A DNA stretch of 64,000 bases from Micromonospora echinospora (lineage in GTDB: Bacteria; Actinomycetota; Actinomycetes; Mycobacteriales; Micromonosporaceae), in contig NZ_LT607413.1 of NCBI RefSeq assembly GCF_900091495.1, forward strand, positions 1 through 64,000, in the 5' to 3' direction. Shown here piece by piece: positions 24,284 through 33,015 of this stretch. The number at the start of each line of letters is the position of its first letter. Positions within the stretch are counted from its first letter, which is position 1. Both the position numbers and the translations under genes were made by a program. The notes beneath the pieces were generated by a model. It made no database searches. It had not been told where the DNA came from and was given only the letters and a program-made list of their open reading frames with translations.

Positions 24284-25492
24284 TCAGACCGGCAGGCCGC
24301 CGACCTGGGTGTTGATCCAGCTGCGGATCGCGGTCAGGTCGCCGTAGATGGACGGACCGGTGGCGCAGGTCGGGTTGTTGTTGCCGGCACGGCTGGTCGC
24401 GCCGATCAGGTTCCACACGCCGTTGATCTGCCGCACCTGCGGGCCGCCCGAGTCGCCGTAGCAGGCGCCCGCGTTGCCGTTGGTGTTGTTGGTGCAGATC
24501 TCGTAGGCGGCGTTGATGCCGCTGCAGCGGGTGTCCGCGACGATCGAGGTGTCCAGCTCGTGCGCGATGGTCGGGGCCGAACCACAGCCCCGGGTCGGGC
24601 AGGTCTGACCCCAACCGATGATCCGGGTGGCGGTGCCGACCGCGCCGGAGCTGGTGGGGATGACCGCCGGGGCGTAGCTGACCGAGCTGGAGAGCTGGAA
24701 CAGCTTCACGTCGATGGTCGGGTTGTTGACCGCCCGGCTCACGCCGACCACGGTCCCGCCGCTGGTGCGGTCGATGCTGCCCACCCGCACGGAGGACGGG
24801 GTGGGGCAGTGCTTGGCGGTGACCACCCAGTTGGCCTTGATCAGGGTGCCGGTGCAGCCGGAGGTGTACACCATCCACGGGTAGTTCTCGGTCGCCGGCC
24901 GGCCGTTGACGACCAGCGGCGAGATCTCGTCCTGGGCCTCCTCGGGCCAGGTGTAGGTGCCGGCCACGCCGGCGGTGGTGCGGCTGCCGGCGAAGAGGGC
25001 GTTCACCTGGGCGGCCTCGGTGGCGTTCGGGTAGGCGTTGGTGCAGGAGACCGGGGCGCTGCTACCGGACATCAGGTCCGAGCAGAGGCCGGTGCGCCGG
25101 TCCGGCAGGCCGAGGATGTGACCGAACTCGTGGGTGGCGATCCGGGTCCGGTTGTATCCCTGGTCGACCGCCTGCCATCCCATGTAGATGGTGCCCCGGC
25201 CCAGGCCGGTGACGTAGGCACGGGGCCAGCCGCTGTCCACCCGGATGGTGACGGCGGCCGGCGTGCCGGCCTGGAGGCGCACGTTGCTGACGCTGCTGTT
25301 CCAGATCGCGGCAGCCTGGTCGAAGTTGGTGCGGAACTCACCGGCCCGGCTGGCGTCGTAGAGGACGGTGCGCACGGCGGTCCCCGGGTCGGCGGAGGCC
25401 GGCGCACCGCCGACGGCCTGGACACCGGCGAGGGACAGCGCGAGCGCGAGCGCGGCACCAGCCGCGCGGGACAGTTTCCGTCGGAACATCAA
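24284..25492 (-). CDS. secreted fusion of snapalysin-type metalloprotease and trypsin-like protease
   Basis: 402 residues with a signal peptide (~1-34). Residues ~40-170 match snapalysin (M7): TVRYDAS-type start, then HEFGHILGLPDRR at 121-133 (HExxHxxGxxD zinc site) and CSDLMSG, an M7 hallmark. Residues ~190-402 are an S1 trypsin-like domain: VNGRPA activation-like start, VTAKHC (His228), DVKLF (Asp261), GDSGGP (Ser348) and a closing IYGDLTAIRSWINT. Both active sites look complete. Such a tandem of two protease classes in one chain is unusual; the metalloprotease part may act as pro-domain or maturase. A gene fusion is the simplest reading. Confidence 0.8.
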   Translation of the reverse strand: MMFRRKLSRAAGAALALALSLAGVQAVGGAPASADPGTAVRTVLYDASRAGEFRTNFDQAAAIWNSSVSNVRLQAGTPAAVTIRVDSGWPRAYVTGLGRGTIYMGWQAVDQGYNRTRIATHEFGHILGLPDRRTGLCSDLMSGSSAPVSCTNAYPNATEAAQVNALFAGSRTTAGVAGTYTWPEEAQDEISPLVVNGRPATENYPWMVYTSGCTGTLIKANWVVTAKHCPTPSSVRVGSIDRTSGGTVVGVSRAVNNPTIDVKLFQLSSSVSYAPAVIPTSSGAVGTATRIIGWGQTCPTRGCGSAPTIAHELDTSIVADTRCSGINAAYEICTNNTNGNAGACYGDSGGPQVRQINGVWNLIGATSRAGNNNPTCATGPSIYGDLTAIRSWINTQVGGLPV

Positions 25493-25666
25493 CCACTCCC
25501 CTGGTCCGCGGTGGCATCACCACCGCTATTGAAGTCAATCAATCTTACGGGGAGTCGCGTGCCCGGCACGAATAGTGGTTGGGTCATACGTTCCGGACCA
25601 CTCCGATGTGGCCCACCACCATCCCGGCGCGGCTGCGCGCCGGCGTACGTGTCCGGCGCCGAGACC

Positions 25667-25734
25667 GCGAGGCACGGACGCCCGCGAGGCACGGACGCCC
25701 GCGAGGCACGGACGCCCGCGAGGCACGGACGCCC
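25667..25734. repeat. 4 x 17-bp perfect tandem repeat
   Basis: Unit GCGAGGCACGGACGCCC is repeated four times without change (25667, 25684, 25701, 25718). Perfect identity suggests a variable-number locus. Confidence 0.9.
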
Positions 25735-25759
25735 GCCTCGACCGGTCCCACACCGACGG

Positions 25760-25793
25760 AGGCCGTCGACCCGGTTCGACGGGTCGACGGCCT
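25760..25793 (-). terminator. terminator after oxidoreductase gene
   Basis: 14-bp perfect arms (AGGCCGTCGACCCG and complement) with a six-base loop, 7 bp beyond the stop of the minus-strand LLM gene. Confidence 0.8.
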
Positions 25794-25800
25794 GGGGGAA

Positions 25801-26763
25801 TCAGCGGGCCCGCAGCTTCGGCAGCACCTCCGTGCCGAACGCGTCGACGAACGGGTCCAGCTCCTGCCCGACGTGGTGCAGGAAGATCCGGTCGAAGCCG
25901 AGGTCGAGGTACTCCTCCAGCCATCCGGTGTGCCGGCCGAGGTCGGCGGAGATGTTGACCACCCGGCGCAGCCGCTCCATCGGCACCTGCTCGGAGATCA
26001 CGTCGAAGTGCTCCACCGTCTCCAGGTCCCAGCAGACCGGCGGGGCGAAGACGTTGCTACGCCACTGGTCGTACGCGATCCGCTCGGCCTCCGTCTCGTC
26101 CGCCGCCCAGCTGAGGTGCACCTGGAGACTCAACGGGCCCCGGCCACCGGCGTCCCGGTAGGCGTCGATCATGGCGCGGAGGTGCGGCACCGGGGCGTTG
26201 ACGGTGATCAGGCCGTCGGCCCACTCGGCGCACCAGCGGGCGGTGGCCACGCTGACCGCCGCGCCCACCAGGGCCGGGGGCTGCTCCGGCCGGGTCCACA
26301 GCTTCGCCCGGTCCACCCGGACCAGACCGTCGTGGCTGACCTCCTCACCGGCCAGCAACGCACGGATCACGTCCACGCACTCCCGCAGTCGCGCGTTACG
26401 GACGTCCTTACGCGGCCAGGGGTCACCGGTGATGTGCTCGTTGGCCGCCTCGCCGGTGCCGAGCGCGGCCCAGAACCGGCCCGGGTACATCGCGCCGAGG
26501 GTGCCGATCGCCTGCGCGATGATCGCCGGGTGGTAACGCTGACCGGGAGCGTTGACCACGCCCAACGGCAGGCTGGTGGCCTGGAGGGCGGCACCGAGCC
26601 AGGACCAGGCGAACGCGGACTGCCCCTGACGCTCGCTCCACGGAGCGAAGTGGTCCGAGCACATGGCCGCGTCGAAGCCGGCCCGCTCCGCGTGGACCAC
26701 CGCTTTTAGCAGCGCGGTCGGGTGGATCTGCTCGTGGGAGGCGTGCACGCCGAACACCGTCAT
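25801..26763 (-). CDS. LLM-class flavin-dependent oxidoreductase (TIGR03885-like)
   Basis: 320 residues from ATG 26763. It shows the luciferase-like TIM barrel: FGVHASHEQIHPTALLKAV, AERAGFDAAMCSDHFAPWSE, FAWSWLGAALQATSLPLGVV, GTLGAMYPGRFWAALGTGE, and a late ADGLITVNAP and LDLGFDRIFLHHVG. The sequence follows a 'non-F420 flavinoid' LLM subgroup as I remember it; whether it uses F420 or FMN cannot be settled here. The substrate is unknown. A palindromic repeat lies just upstream (26815). Confidence 0.75.
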   Translation of the reverse strand: MTVFGVHASHEQIHPTALLKAVVHAERAGFDAAMCSDHFAPWSERQGQSAFAWSWLGAALQATSLPLGVVNAPGQRYHPAIIAQAIGTLGAMYPGRFWAALGTGEAANEHITGDPWPRKDVRNARLRECVDVIRALLAGEEVSHDGLVRVDRAKLWTRPEQPPALVGAAVSVATARWCAEWADGLITVNAPVPHLRAMIDAYRDAGGRGPLSLQVHLSWAADETEAERIAYDQWRSNVFAPPVCWDLETVEHFDVISEQVPMERLRRVVNISADLGRHTGWLEEYLDLGFDRIFLHHVGQELDPFVDAFGTEVLPKLRAR

Positions 26764-26814
26764 GCCTCGCACCCCTACCCAGAACGGCCGTCCGGCAATC
26801 GGCACCCGCCCCGC

Positions 26815-26896
26815 GTGGTAGCAGGGGTCCCCTGCAGTGCGAAAACGCCCTGCAGGGGACCCCTGCTACCACCTCAGCCCCTGCTACCACCTCAGC
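26815..26896. repeat. palindromic repeat, copy 3, with a duplicated arm
   Basis: The family arm GTAGCAGGGGTCCCCTGCAG, a middle segment and GCAGGGGACCCCTGCTACCA, then a second copy of the closing arm (CCCCTGCTACCACCTCAG at ~26878-26895). It lies between the LLM gene and the aldehyde dehydrogenase stop. Confidence 0.75.
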
Positions 26897-26917
26897 CACC
26901 GCAGGTCGCCGACGCCC

Positions 26918-28330
26918 TCACTCGGCGTGGGCGCCGGCCCCCGCCGAGGGGCCGCCCTCGCCGACCCAGACCGTCTTGACGTTGCAGAACTCGCGCATGC
27001 CCAGCGCCGACAGTTCCCGGCCGTAGCCGGAGTTCCGCACCCCGCCGAAGGGCAACTGCGGGTAGGAGGTGGTCATCCCGTTGACGAAGACGCTGCCGGC
27101 GTCCAGGTCGGTGGCGAAGCGCTCCTGTTCCTCGGGGTCCCGGGTCCAGGCGTTCGCGCCGAGGCCGAAGCTGGTGCCGTTGGCCACCTCGACCGCCTCG
27201 TCGTACGACGACACCCGGTAGAGCCCGGCGGCCGGGCCGAAGACCTCCTCGCCCCACATCCGCATCTCCGGCGTCAGGTCGGTGACCACGGTCGGCGGGT
27301 ACCACCAGCCGGGCCGGTCGGGCACCTCGCCACCGCAGAGCACCCGGGCGCCCCGCTCGGCCGCGTCACGGACCTGGGCGGCCACCTCGTTCCGGCCCCG
27401 CTCGCTGGCCAGCGGCCCGACGTCGGTCCGCTCGTCCATCGGGTCGCCGACGCGCAGCGCCGCCATCCGGTCGACGAACCGCTCGGTGAACGCGTCGAAG
27501 ACGTCGGCGTGCACGATGAACCGTTTCGCGGCGATGCAGGACTGGCCGTTGTTCTGGCAACGCGCGGTGGTGGCGACCTCGGCAGCCCGGTCCAGGTCGG
27601 CCGAGGGCATCACCACGAACGGGTCGCTGCCGCCGAGTTCGAGCACGGTCTTCTTCAGCTCGCGTCCGGCGATCGCGGCGATCGACCGTCCGGCCGGCTC
27701 GCTGCCGGTCAGGGTCGCCGCGCGGACCCGGGGGTCGGTGAGGATCCGTTCGACGGCGGACGAGCCGACCAGCAACGCGGTGAAGGCGCCCTCGGGGAAC
27801 CCGGCCCGGCCGAACAGCTCCCCCAGCCAGAGCGCGGTCTGCGGCACGTTCGAGGCGTGCTTGAGCAGCCCGGTGTTGCCGGCCGTCAGGGCCGGCGCGG
27901 CGAACCGGATCACCTGCCAGAGCGGGAAGTTCCATGGCATCACCGCGAGCACCGGCCCGATCGGCTGGTACCGGACGACGGCCCGCCTCGCTCCCACCGC
28001 CGCCGCGTCGGCCGGCTCGTCGGCGAGGAAGCGCTCCGCGTTGTCGGCGTAGAAGCGGCAGGCGGCGGCGCACTTCGCCGCCTCGGCCTTCGCTGCCGCG
28101 TACGTCTTGCCCATCTCCGTGGTCATCACCCGGGCGATGTCGTCGCGCTCGGCGTCGAGCAGGTCGGCCGCCGCGGTCAGCCACCGGGCCCGCTGGGCGA
28201 CCGAGGTGCCGCGAAGCTCCGCGAATGCCCGGTGCGCGGCGGCGATGGCGGCGTCGATCCGGTCGGGCGGCATCTCGTCGTACGTCCGGAGCACCTCACC
28301 GGTGGCGGGATCGGTGGTGGCGATGGGCAT
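26918..28330 (-). CDS. NAD(P)-dependent succinate-semialdehyde dehydrogenase-type aldehyde dehydrogenase
   Basis: 470 residues from ATG 28330 (AGGAG upstream). ALDH landmarks: MPWNFPLWQVIRFAAPALTA, TLTGSEPAGRSIA, LELGGSDPFVV (general base Glu), NNGQSCIAAKRFIVH (catalytic Cys), WGEEVFGPAAGLY, and the C-terminal PFGGVRNSGYGREL. The length and blocks fit GabD-like enzymes that oxidise succinic semialdehyde; a broader substrate range is possible. It is followed on the same strand by the LLM gene, 155 bp away with a repeat between, so co-transcription is uncertain. Confidence 0.8.
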   Translation of the reverse strand: MPIATTDPATGEVLRTYDEMPPDRIDAAIAAAHRAFAELRGTSVAQRARWLTAAADLLDAERDDIARVMTTEMGKTYAAAKAEAAKCAAACRFYADNAERFLADEPADAAAVGARRAVVRYQPIGPVLAVMPWNFPLWQVIRFAAPALTAGNTGLLKHASNVPQTALWLGELFGRAGFPEGAFTALLVGSSAVERILTDPRVRAATLTGSEPAGRSIAAIAGRELKKTVLELGGSDPFVVMPSADLDRAAEVATTARCQNNGQSCIAAKRFIVHADVFDAFTERFVDRMAALRVGDPMDERTDVGPLASERGRNEVAAQVRDAAERGARVLCGGEVPDRPGWWYPPTVVTDLTPEMRMWGEEVFGPAAGLYRVSSYDEAVEVANGTSFGLGANAWTRDPEEQERFATDLDAGSVFVNGMTTSYPQLPFGGVRNSGYGRELSALGMREFCNVKTVWVGEGGPSAGAGAHAE

Positions 28331-28342
28331 GTCGTACTCCTG

Positions 28343-28606
28343 TCACTCGAAGAGCGAGTGGCGCGCACCCGGCTCCTCCCGGCGGCGGGCGGCCCGACGG
28401 CGCTGGATGACGATCAGGTCGACCACCGCCACGGCGGCGAGGACACCACAGACGACGGCCAGCCAGGGCAGGTCGGCGCGGGCGGCCAGCACGGCGAAGA
28501 CCACCATGGTGACGAGCCCGAAGCTGGCCAGGACCAGTCGCAGGTTCAACGCGCTGTAGGCGTGGCCGACGGTGCCCCGGGCACCTCGGGGCTGCGATCG
28601 CGTCAT
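28343..28606 (-). CDS. small two-TM membrane protein (DUF6343-like)
   Basis: 87 residues. A polar N-terminus (TRSQPRGARGTVGHAYSALN) precedes two membrane helices (LRLVLASFGLVTMVVFAVLA and LPWLAVVCGVLAAVAVVDLI) and a basic tail (RRRAARRREE). Short proteins of this build in actinomycetes are filed under DUF6343, with no known role. It lies 12 bp upstream of the aldehyde dehydrogenase on the same strand and may be its operon partner. Confidence 0.6.
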   Translation of the reverse strand: MTRSQPRGARGTVGHAYSALNLRLVLASFGLVTMVVFAVLAARADLPWLAVVCGVLAAVAVVDLIVIQRRRAARRREEPGARHSLFE

Positions 28607-28788
28607 TCCGGCGAACTACCCGGTGCTCTGCGGGGTTAACCTGCCGCACCGGTCGTGGACCGCCGCATACCACACTGATGCCCGGTACCGGACGGTTGTG
28701 CCGGATGTCCGACACGGGGTGACCCGGCGTGGACGGTGGACGCGTAAGGTGACCCCGCTGTCGCACCATGCTCCGGGACGGGATGGTC

Positions 28789-29655
28789 ATGCCTCGACGT
28801 TGGGTCGCCGCCGTGGCCAGCCTGTCGGCGCTGGTGGCGCTGGCCTGCGAAAGCGGAAGCGGAGGAGGAGGCGGCGACGGCACGCCCCGCCCGCCCCGGG
28901 ACACCCCGCGTCCCGGCTCGCCGGTGGCGATGGCCGCGCTCGGCGACTCGATCAGCACCGGCTTCGGCACCTGTCTGGTGCTCGCGTCCTGCGAGCGCAA
29001 CTCCTGGTCCACCGGGGACGGCCGGCGGGTGGAGAGCCACTACCGGCGGCTGCTCGACCGCGATCCGGCGATCCGGGGACGGGCGTACAACCACGCGAAG
29101 GCGGGGGCCCGCGCGTCGGCCCTGCCCGACCAGGCCACCCGGGCGGTACGCGACAAGGCGGACTACGTCACCGTGCTGATCGGCGCGAACGATGCCTGCC
29201 GCGCCGACATCGACCAGATGACGCCGGTCAAGACCTTCCGCCAGCAGGTCGACCGGGCGCTGCGGACGCTGCGCGAGGGGCGGCCCAAGGCCCGGGTGCT
29301 CGTGGTGAGCATCCCGGACCTGTACCGGCTCTGGGAGGTCGGGCACACCGACAAGGATGCCGTGCGGTCCTGGCAGCGTGGGGTCTGTCCCGCCCTGCTC
29401 GCCAACCCGACCTCGACGGCGGCCGCCGACCGGGAACGCCGCCGGACGTTCCAGGAGCGGATCGACGACTACAACGACCAGTTGGCCGCCGCGTGCCGGG
29501 CGTACGGGTCGCGCTGCCGGCACGACCGGGGGGCCGCGCACCGGGTGCGGTTCACCCTCGACGACGTCAACACCATCGACCACTTCCACCCGAACAACGC
29601 CGGTCAGGAGCGGCTCGCCAAGGTGACCTGGTCCGCCGCCGGCTTCGCCGACTGA
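28789..29655 (+). CDS. SGNH/GDSL hydrolase, probable lipoprotein
   Basis: 288 residues from ATG 28789; ATGs at 28768 and 28783 are in frame. The signal ends in a lipobox (LVALAC) at Cys20, so the enzyme is likely anchored to the outer face of the membrane, followed by a Gly/Ser linker. SGNH blocks: AALGDSISTGFG (Ser), NHAKAGA (Gly), VLIGANDAC (Asn), and DHFHPNNAGQ (catalytic Asp/His). It hydrolyses esters or lipids; the substrate is unknown. The PRPPRDTPRPGSP linker separates membrane and enzyme. Confidence 0.8.
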   Translation: MPRRWVAAVASLSALVALACESGSGGGGGDGTPRPPRDTPRPGSPVAMAALGDSISTGFGTCLVLASCERNSWSTGDGRRVESHYRRLLDRDPAIRGRAYNHAKAGARASALPDQATRAVRDKADYVTVLIGANDACRADIDQMTPVKTFRQQVDRALRTLREGRPKARVLVVSIPDLYRLWEVGHTDKDAVRSWQRGVCPALLANPTSTAAADRERRRTFQERIDDYNDQLAAACRAYGSRCRHDRGAAHRVRFTLDDVNTIDHFHPNNAGQERLAKVTWSAAGFAD

Positions 29656-29682
29656 GGTCGGCTCTCGACCGGCGGCGACCGG

Positions 29683-30444
29683 TCAGGGGTGACGCGGGGG
29701 CGGGACCACGCCGGGGCGGTGCTGGGCGTAGAGCGCCCGGGACCGGTTGGCGAGGTCCTTGGTGGCCGAGGAGTTGGCCCAGGTGCCGAGGATGATCGCC
29801 GCGCCCGGCACCACCTTGGCGAAGACCCGCTTGGCCGCACGGACCCCGGCCATCTGGGCCAGCCGCACCCCGAGCTTGAGCATCACCCGCCCGAGGGCGG
29901 GCTGGGAACCGCCGCCGAAGAGCGCCCCGGCCCGCTCCCGGCCGGCGGCGACGCCGAGGGCGAGCCGGGCCGTCTCGGCCACCTTGTGCACCTTCTGGAG
30001 GACCAGCAGGTCGGTCGCCCGGTCGGTGTGCTGCGGCTCGACCCCGTAGGCCGCGGCGATGTGCAGCACCATCCGGGCCTGGGTCCAGGCGAGCACCCCC
30101 ACGTCGATCACCGCGCCGGGCAGGCCGGCGGCGCCGGAGACCGCGCCGGAGAGCCGGGCCCGGTTGACGAAGCGGCGTACCGCCTGGTCGGCGAGGGCCT
30201 CGGCGGAGATCCCGGGCTGCTCGGCCCGGGCCCGCTCGGCCCAGCGGGCCGCCTCGGGCCCGAGCCGGCGGACCGCCTCCAGGGCGAGGTGTTCCGGTGC
30301 GTACTGCGGGTCGTCCCGCATCCGGTCCCAGAGCCGGGCCGGGGGCGCCTCGGGGGCGTCCAGCGGCTCGGCGGGCTCGGCGGGGGTCGCCGGTGGACGG
30401 GGCGCGGGCACGGGCTGGCCGTCGACGGGGGTCGAGTCGGTCAC
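29683..30444 (-). CDS. EcsC-family protein
   Basis: 253 residues from GTG 30444 (VTDSTPVDGQP...), preferred because the longer frame upstream has no RBS and poor composition. A proline-rich head leads to an EcsC-like core (VRRFVNRARLSGAVSGAAGL, PGAVIDVGVLAWTQARMVLH, LLVLQKVHKV, RVFAKVVPGAAIILGTWANS). EcsC proteins lie near the membrane and have no settled activity. 44 bp separate it from the small basic-protein gene at 30488, so both may share one transcript. Confidence 0.7.
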   Translation of the reverse strand: MTDSTPVDGQPVPAPRPPATPAEPAEPLDAPEAPPARLWDRMRDDPQYAPEHLALEAVRRLGPEAARWAERARAEQPGISAEALADQAVRRFVNRARLSGAVSGAAGLPGAVIDVGVLAWTQARMVLHIAAAYGVEPQHTDRATDLLVLQKVHKVAETARLALGVAAGRERAGALFGGGSQPALGRVMLKLGVRLAQMAGVRAAKRVFAKVVPGAAIILGTWANSSATKDLANRSRALYAQHRPGVVPPPRHP

Positions 30445-30487
30445 GGGATGGCTCCGGGGGTCAGCGGGACAGGTACGACGGGAGGGA

Positions 30488-30634
30488 TCAGCGCCGCTTG
30501 CCGAACTTGGCCGCCAGGCCCCGCAGCTTCTGCTGGGTGGCCGGTTTGGCCAGTTCCCGGCGACCACGGTCGACCAACTGCTGTCCCTGCGGGGAACGAA
30601 GGAAGCGGCTGATTTTCTGCATGAGCGGTGACAT
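30488..30634 (-). CDS. small basic hypothetical protein
   Basis: 48 residues from ATG 30634 with AGGAGGA upstream. It reads MSPLMQKISRFLRSPQGQQL, then RRELAKPATQQKLRGLAAKF and a GKRR end: a mostly helical, strongly basic peptide. Similar short proteins are conserved in Actinobacteria beside EcsC-like genes as far as I recall; no function is known. Confidence 0.6.
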   Translation of the reverse strand: MSPLMQKISRFLRSPQGQQLVDRGRRELAKPATQQKLRGLAAKFGKRR

Positions 30635-30697
30635 GGTGTCCTCCTGTCGTGGCCGTACCACTCATGTGTACCCCGGAGGAGCAACCGGCACGCCCGA

Positions 30698-31579
30698 CTA
30701 CGTCGCGGGAGCCACGATCGCGTTGACGATCACCGTCGCCCGGGGCTCGTGCTTCGCGTACGCCTCGGGGAAGCCCGACACCTGCACGGCCTGGGCCGCC
30801 TCGGTCAGCCGCATCTGCTGCCAGCCGGGCACGGTCAGCAGCGTGGTGAGAAACTTGCGGGTCGCGTACGCCGGGTCCATCAGCTGCGCGACCGTCCCCC
30901 AGCCCATGCTGGCGCGCTGCTGGAACAGACCGACGGAGTCGTGGTCCCAGCCGAGGCCCTGGTTCGGGTGGTTCTGCGACTCGGGGAGCACGCCGCTGGC
31001 GAGGTTGTAGAGGTTGCTCTCCTGCATCGCGGTGGCCACCGCGATGACCAGCGCGCGTCGGGGTACGCCCATGGCGTGGCCGGTCCGGACGATCTTCTTG
31101 GCGTTGTTCATCTGGGCGACGGTCAGGCCGGCCACCGGGGCGGGGTCGACGGGCTTGCGCGGGGTGGGCTTCTTCGTCGGGGTGGTCTTCTTGGGGGTGG
31201 GCGTGGGGTTGGGGGCGGTCGACGCGCTGGGCGTGGGGGTCGCGGGCGGGGCGGACGGCGTCCGGGCCAGTCCGCGCGAGGCGCTTTCCTGCTCGGCCCG
31301 CCGGAGGAGTTCGGCGTTGGCGGCAGGGCTGCTGGTGGGGGTCCCCTCGTCCGCCGTCCGGAGTTCGACGACGGTGACCAGGCCGAGGCAGCAGGCGGCG
31401 GCGGAGGCGAGGGCGATCGTCGCCCGGCCGGGCCGGCGGGTGAGGGTGTGCCGCAGCTTCCGGCGGCGCCCGGCAGGTTCGCCCTCAGCAATCATCGGGT
31501 CAGGTGATGGACCATCAGCCTTTCGGTCATCTGTGCTGGTGGAAGCGGGTCGATAGTGGATCTTGTCATCGTCACGCAT
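30698..31579 (-). CDS. membrane-anchored protein with lysozyme/transglycosylase-like C-terminal domain
   Basis: 293 residues. One TM segment (ATIALASAAACCLGLVTVVE, ~52-72) follows a cytoplasmic head. A Thr/Pro/Lys-rich wall-spanning linker (~110-150) precedes the C-terminal domain: NNAKKIVRTGHAMGVPRRAL, VATAMQESNLYNLASG, GLGWDHDSVGLFQQRASMGW, and LLTVPGWQQMRLTEAAQAVQ. The ES and GLFQQR blocks resemble the lysozyme-like fold of transglycosylases, with Glu in 'QESN' a candidate catalytic acid. It probably acts on peptidoglycan. The family is widespread in actinomycetes but often left without a name. Confidence 0.65.
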   Translation of the reverse strand: MRDDDKIHYRPASTSTDDRKADGPSPDPMIAEGEPAGRRRKLRHTLTRRPGRATIALASAAACCLGLVTVVELRTADEGTPTSSPAANAELLRRAEQESASRGLARTPSAPPATPTPSASTAPNPTPTPKKTTPTKKPTPRKPVDPAPVAGLTVAQMNNAKKIVRTGHAMGVPRRALVIAVATAMQESNLYNLASGVLPESQNHPNQGLGWDHDSVGLFQQRASMGWGTVAQLMDPAYATRKFLTTLLTVPGWQQMRLTEAAQAVQVSGFPEAYAKHEPRATVIVNAIVAPAT

Positions 31580-32012
31580 CCGCCGAGGCTAAGCAGAGAA
31601 GGCGGGTCCACCACCCGTGGTGATCTATGGCGCTGCCCACATTTTTCACCATCAAACCCGCTAGATCACCATGCCTTGTCCCTCATATTGCCAAAGCCGG
31701 CGATGCGGTCATTTCCCTCGGACGATCCGGACCGTTCTCCGACGGGTGGGAAACTCCCCGCCCACCGGTCGACCGGCGGCACGGACAGCCGCTCCACCGT
31801 CCGGTGGAGGTCACGCCAACCGAAGGGACGAGTTCGGGGCGCACTCCTCCCGGCGGCGGCCCCGCGGAGGCGACCGGCCGACCGGGAATGGGAGGGCACC
31901 GCCCCCACCACCGCGTCACGACGGAATGCACGAAGATGGCGAATGCGTTTCCCGTACCGGGTGCCGTTGCCCCACGGCCGCCCGTCCGCACCACTCAGGG
32001 AGGTCCAGACCG
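31580..32012. other. 433-bp gap between divergent genes
   Basis: It holds a 9-bp inverted repeat GGTGATCTA (31619-31627) / TAGATCACC (31662-31670), 40 bp upstream of the wall-hydrolase-like gene, likely in its leader or promoter. I saw no clear -35/-10 pair, no RNA gene and no convincing reading frame in the rest. Confidence 0.5.
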
Positions 32013-32933
32013 GTGCTCGACCCACAGGAGCTGTACCAGCTCACCGACGACCTGCCCGACCTCGGTCAACCGGTGCTCATCCAGGCGCTGACCGGCTTCG
32101 TCGACGCCGGCAACGCCACCCGGCTGGCCCGGGAACAGCTGCTCTCCAGCCTTGAGGCCCGGACGGTCGCCACCTTCGACGTCGACCAGGTCTTCGACTA
32201 CCGCTCCCGGCGCCCGGTGATGACCTTCGTCGAGGACCACTGGGAACAGTACGACGAGCCCAAGCTGGAGCTGCACCTGCTCCACGACGACGACGAGACC
32301 CCGTTCCTCCTGCTCACCGGCCCCGAACCGGACCTCCAGTGGGAACGCTTCGTGGCCGCCGTCGGCGACCTCGCCGCCCGGCTGGACGTCCGGCTCACCG
32401 TGGGGCTCAACGCGATCCCGATGGCCGTACCGCACACCCGGCCGACCGGGGTGACCGCGCACGCCACCCGGCGTGAGCTGATCGCCGGCTACGAGCCGTG
32501 GTTGCAGCGGGTGCAGGTGCCCGGCAGCGTGGGATACCTGCTGGAGTACCGGCTCGGCCAGCGCGGACGGGACGCCCTCGGCTTCGCCGCCCACGTGCCG
32601 CACTACGTCGCGCAGACCGAGTACCCGGCCGCCGCCGAGGTGCTGCTCGCCTCGGTGTCCCGCAGCACCGGGCTGCTGCTGCCCAGCGACGGGCTCCGTT
32701 CGGCCGCCGAGGTGGTCCGGGTGGAGATCGACCGGCAGGTCGCCCAGACCGAGGACGCCGCCACCCTGGTCCAGGCCCTGGAGGAGCAGTACGACGCGTT
32801 CGCCCGGGGACGGGGTGGCAAGAACCTCCTCGCCGCGGAGAGCGGTCCGCTGCCCACCGCCGACGAACTCGGCGCCGAGCTGGAGCGCTTCCTGGCCGAG
32901 CAGAGTCGGCCGGGCGACCAGCCGGGCAGCTGA
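32013..32933 (+). CDS. PAC2 family protein
   Basis: 306 residues from GTG 32013 (AGGGAGG upstream). PAC2 landmarks: VLIQALTGFVDAGNATRLAR, RRPVMTFVEDHWEQY, PFLLLTGPEPDLQWERFVAA, VGLNAIPMAVPHTRPTGVTA, HATRRELIAGYEP, and ALGFAAHVPHYVAQTEYPAA. In eukaryotes PAC2 is a proteasome assembly chaperone; actinobacterial homologues form trimers and have no proven role. The C-terminal segment (TLVQALEEQYDAF...LERFLAEQ) is a helical extension typical of the bacterial branch. Confidence 0.85.
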   Translation: MLDPQELYQLTDDLPDLGQPVLIQALTGFVDAGNATRLAREQLLSSLEARTVATFDVDQVFDYRSRRPVMTFVEDHWEQYDEPKLELHLLHDDDETPFLLLTGPEPDLQWERFVAAVGDLAARLDVRLTVGLNAIPMAVPHTRPTGVTAHATRRELIAGYEPWLQRVQVPGSVGYLLEYRLGQRGRDALGFAAHVPHYVAQTEYPAAAEVLLASVSRSTGLLLPSDGLRSAAEVVRVEIDRQVAQTEDAATLVQALEEQYDAFARGRGGKNLLAAESGPLPTADELGAELERFLAEQSRPGDQPGS

Positions 32934-33015
32934 CCCCGGTTCCCGCCATGGGGCGGCCGGGGCGGTGCCGGCGGGCCGGCGGGCGGGCGGCTCCCGGATC
33001 AGGCAGGCTGGGGGC

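Larger units (their letters stand above)
25493..25800. other. 308-bp gap between protease and oxidoreductase genes
   Basis: It contains the protease promoter region (AT-richer at 25520-25550), four perfect tandem 17-bp repeats (25667-25734) and a strong hairpin (25760-25793). No gene is supported. Confidence 0.6.

Noticed and set aside
25667..25734. Short repeats as a CRISPR array
   Set aside because: The units are directly tandem with no spacers, only 17 bp long, and no cas gene is in the window.
31580..32012. A cyclic di-AMP (ydaO-type) riboswitch before the wall-hydrolase-like gene
   Set aside because: The gene type made it plausible, but I could not find the conserved core in the leader; only a 9-bp inverted repeat is present.
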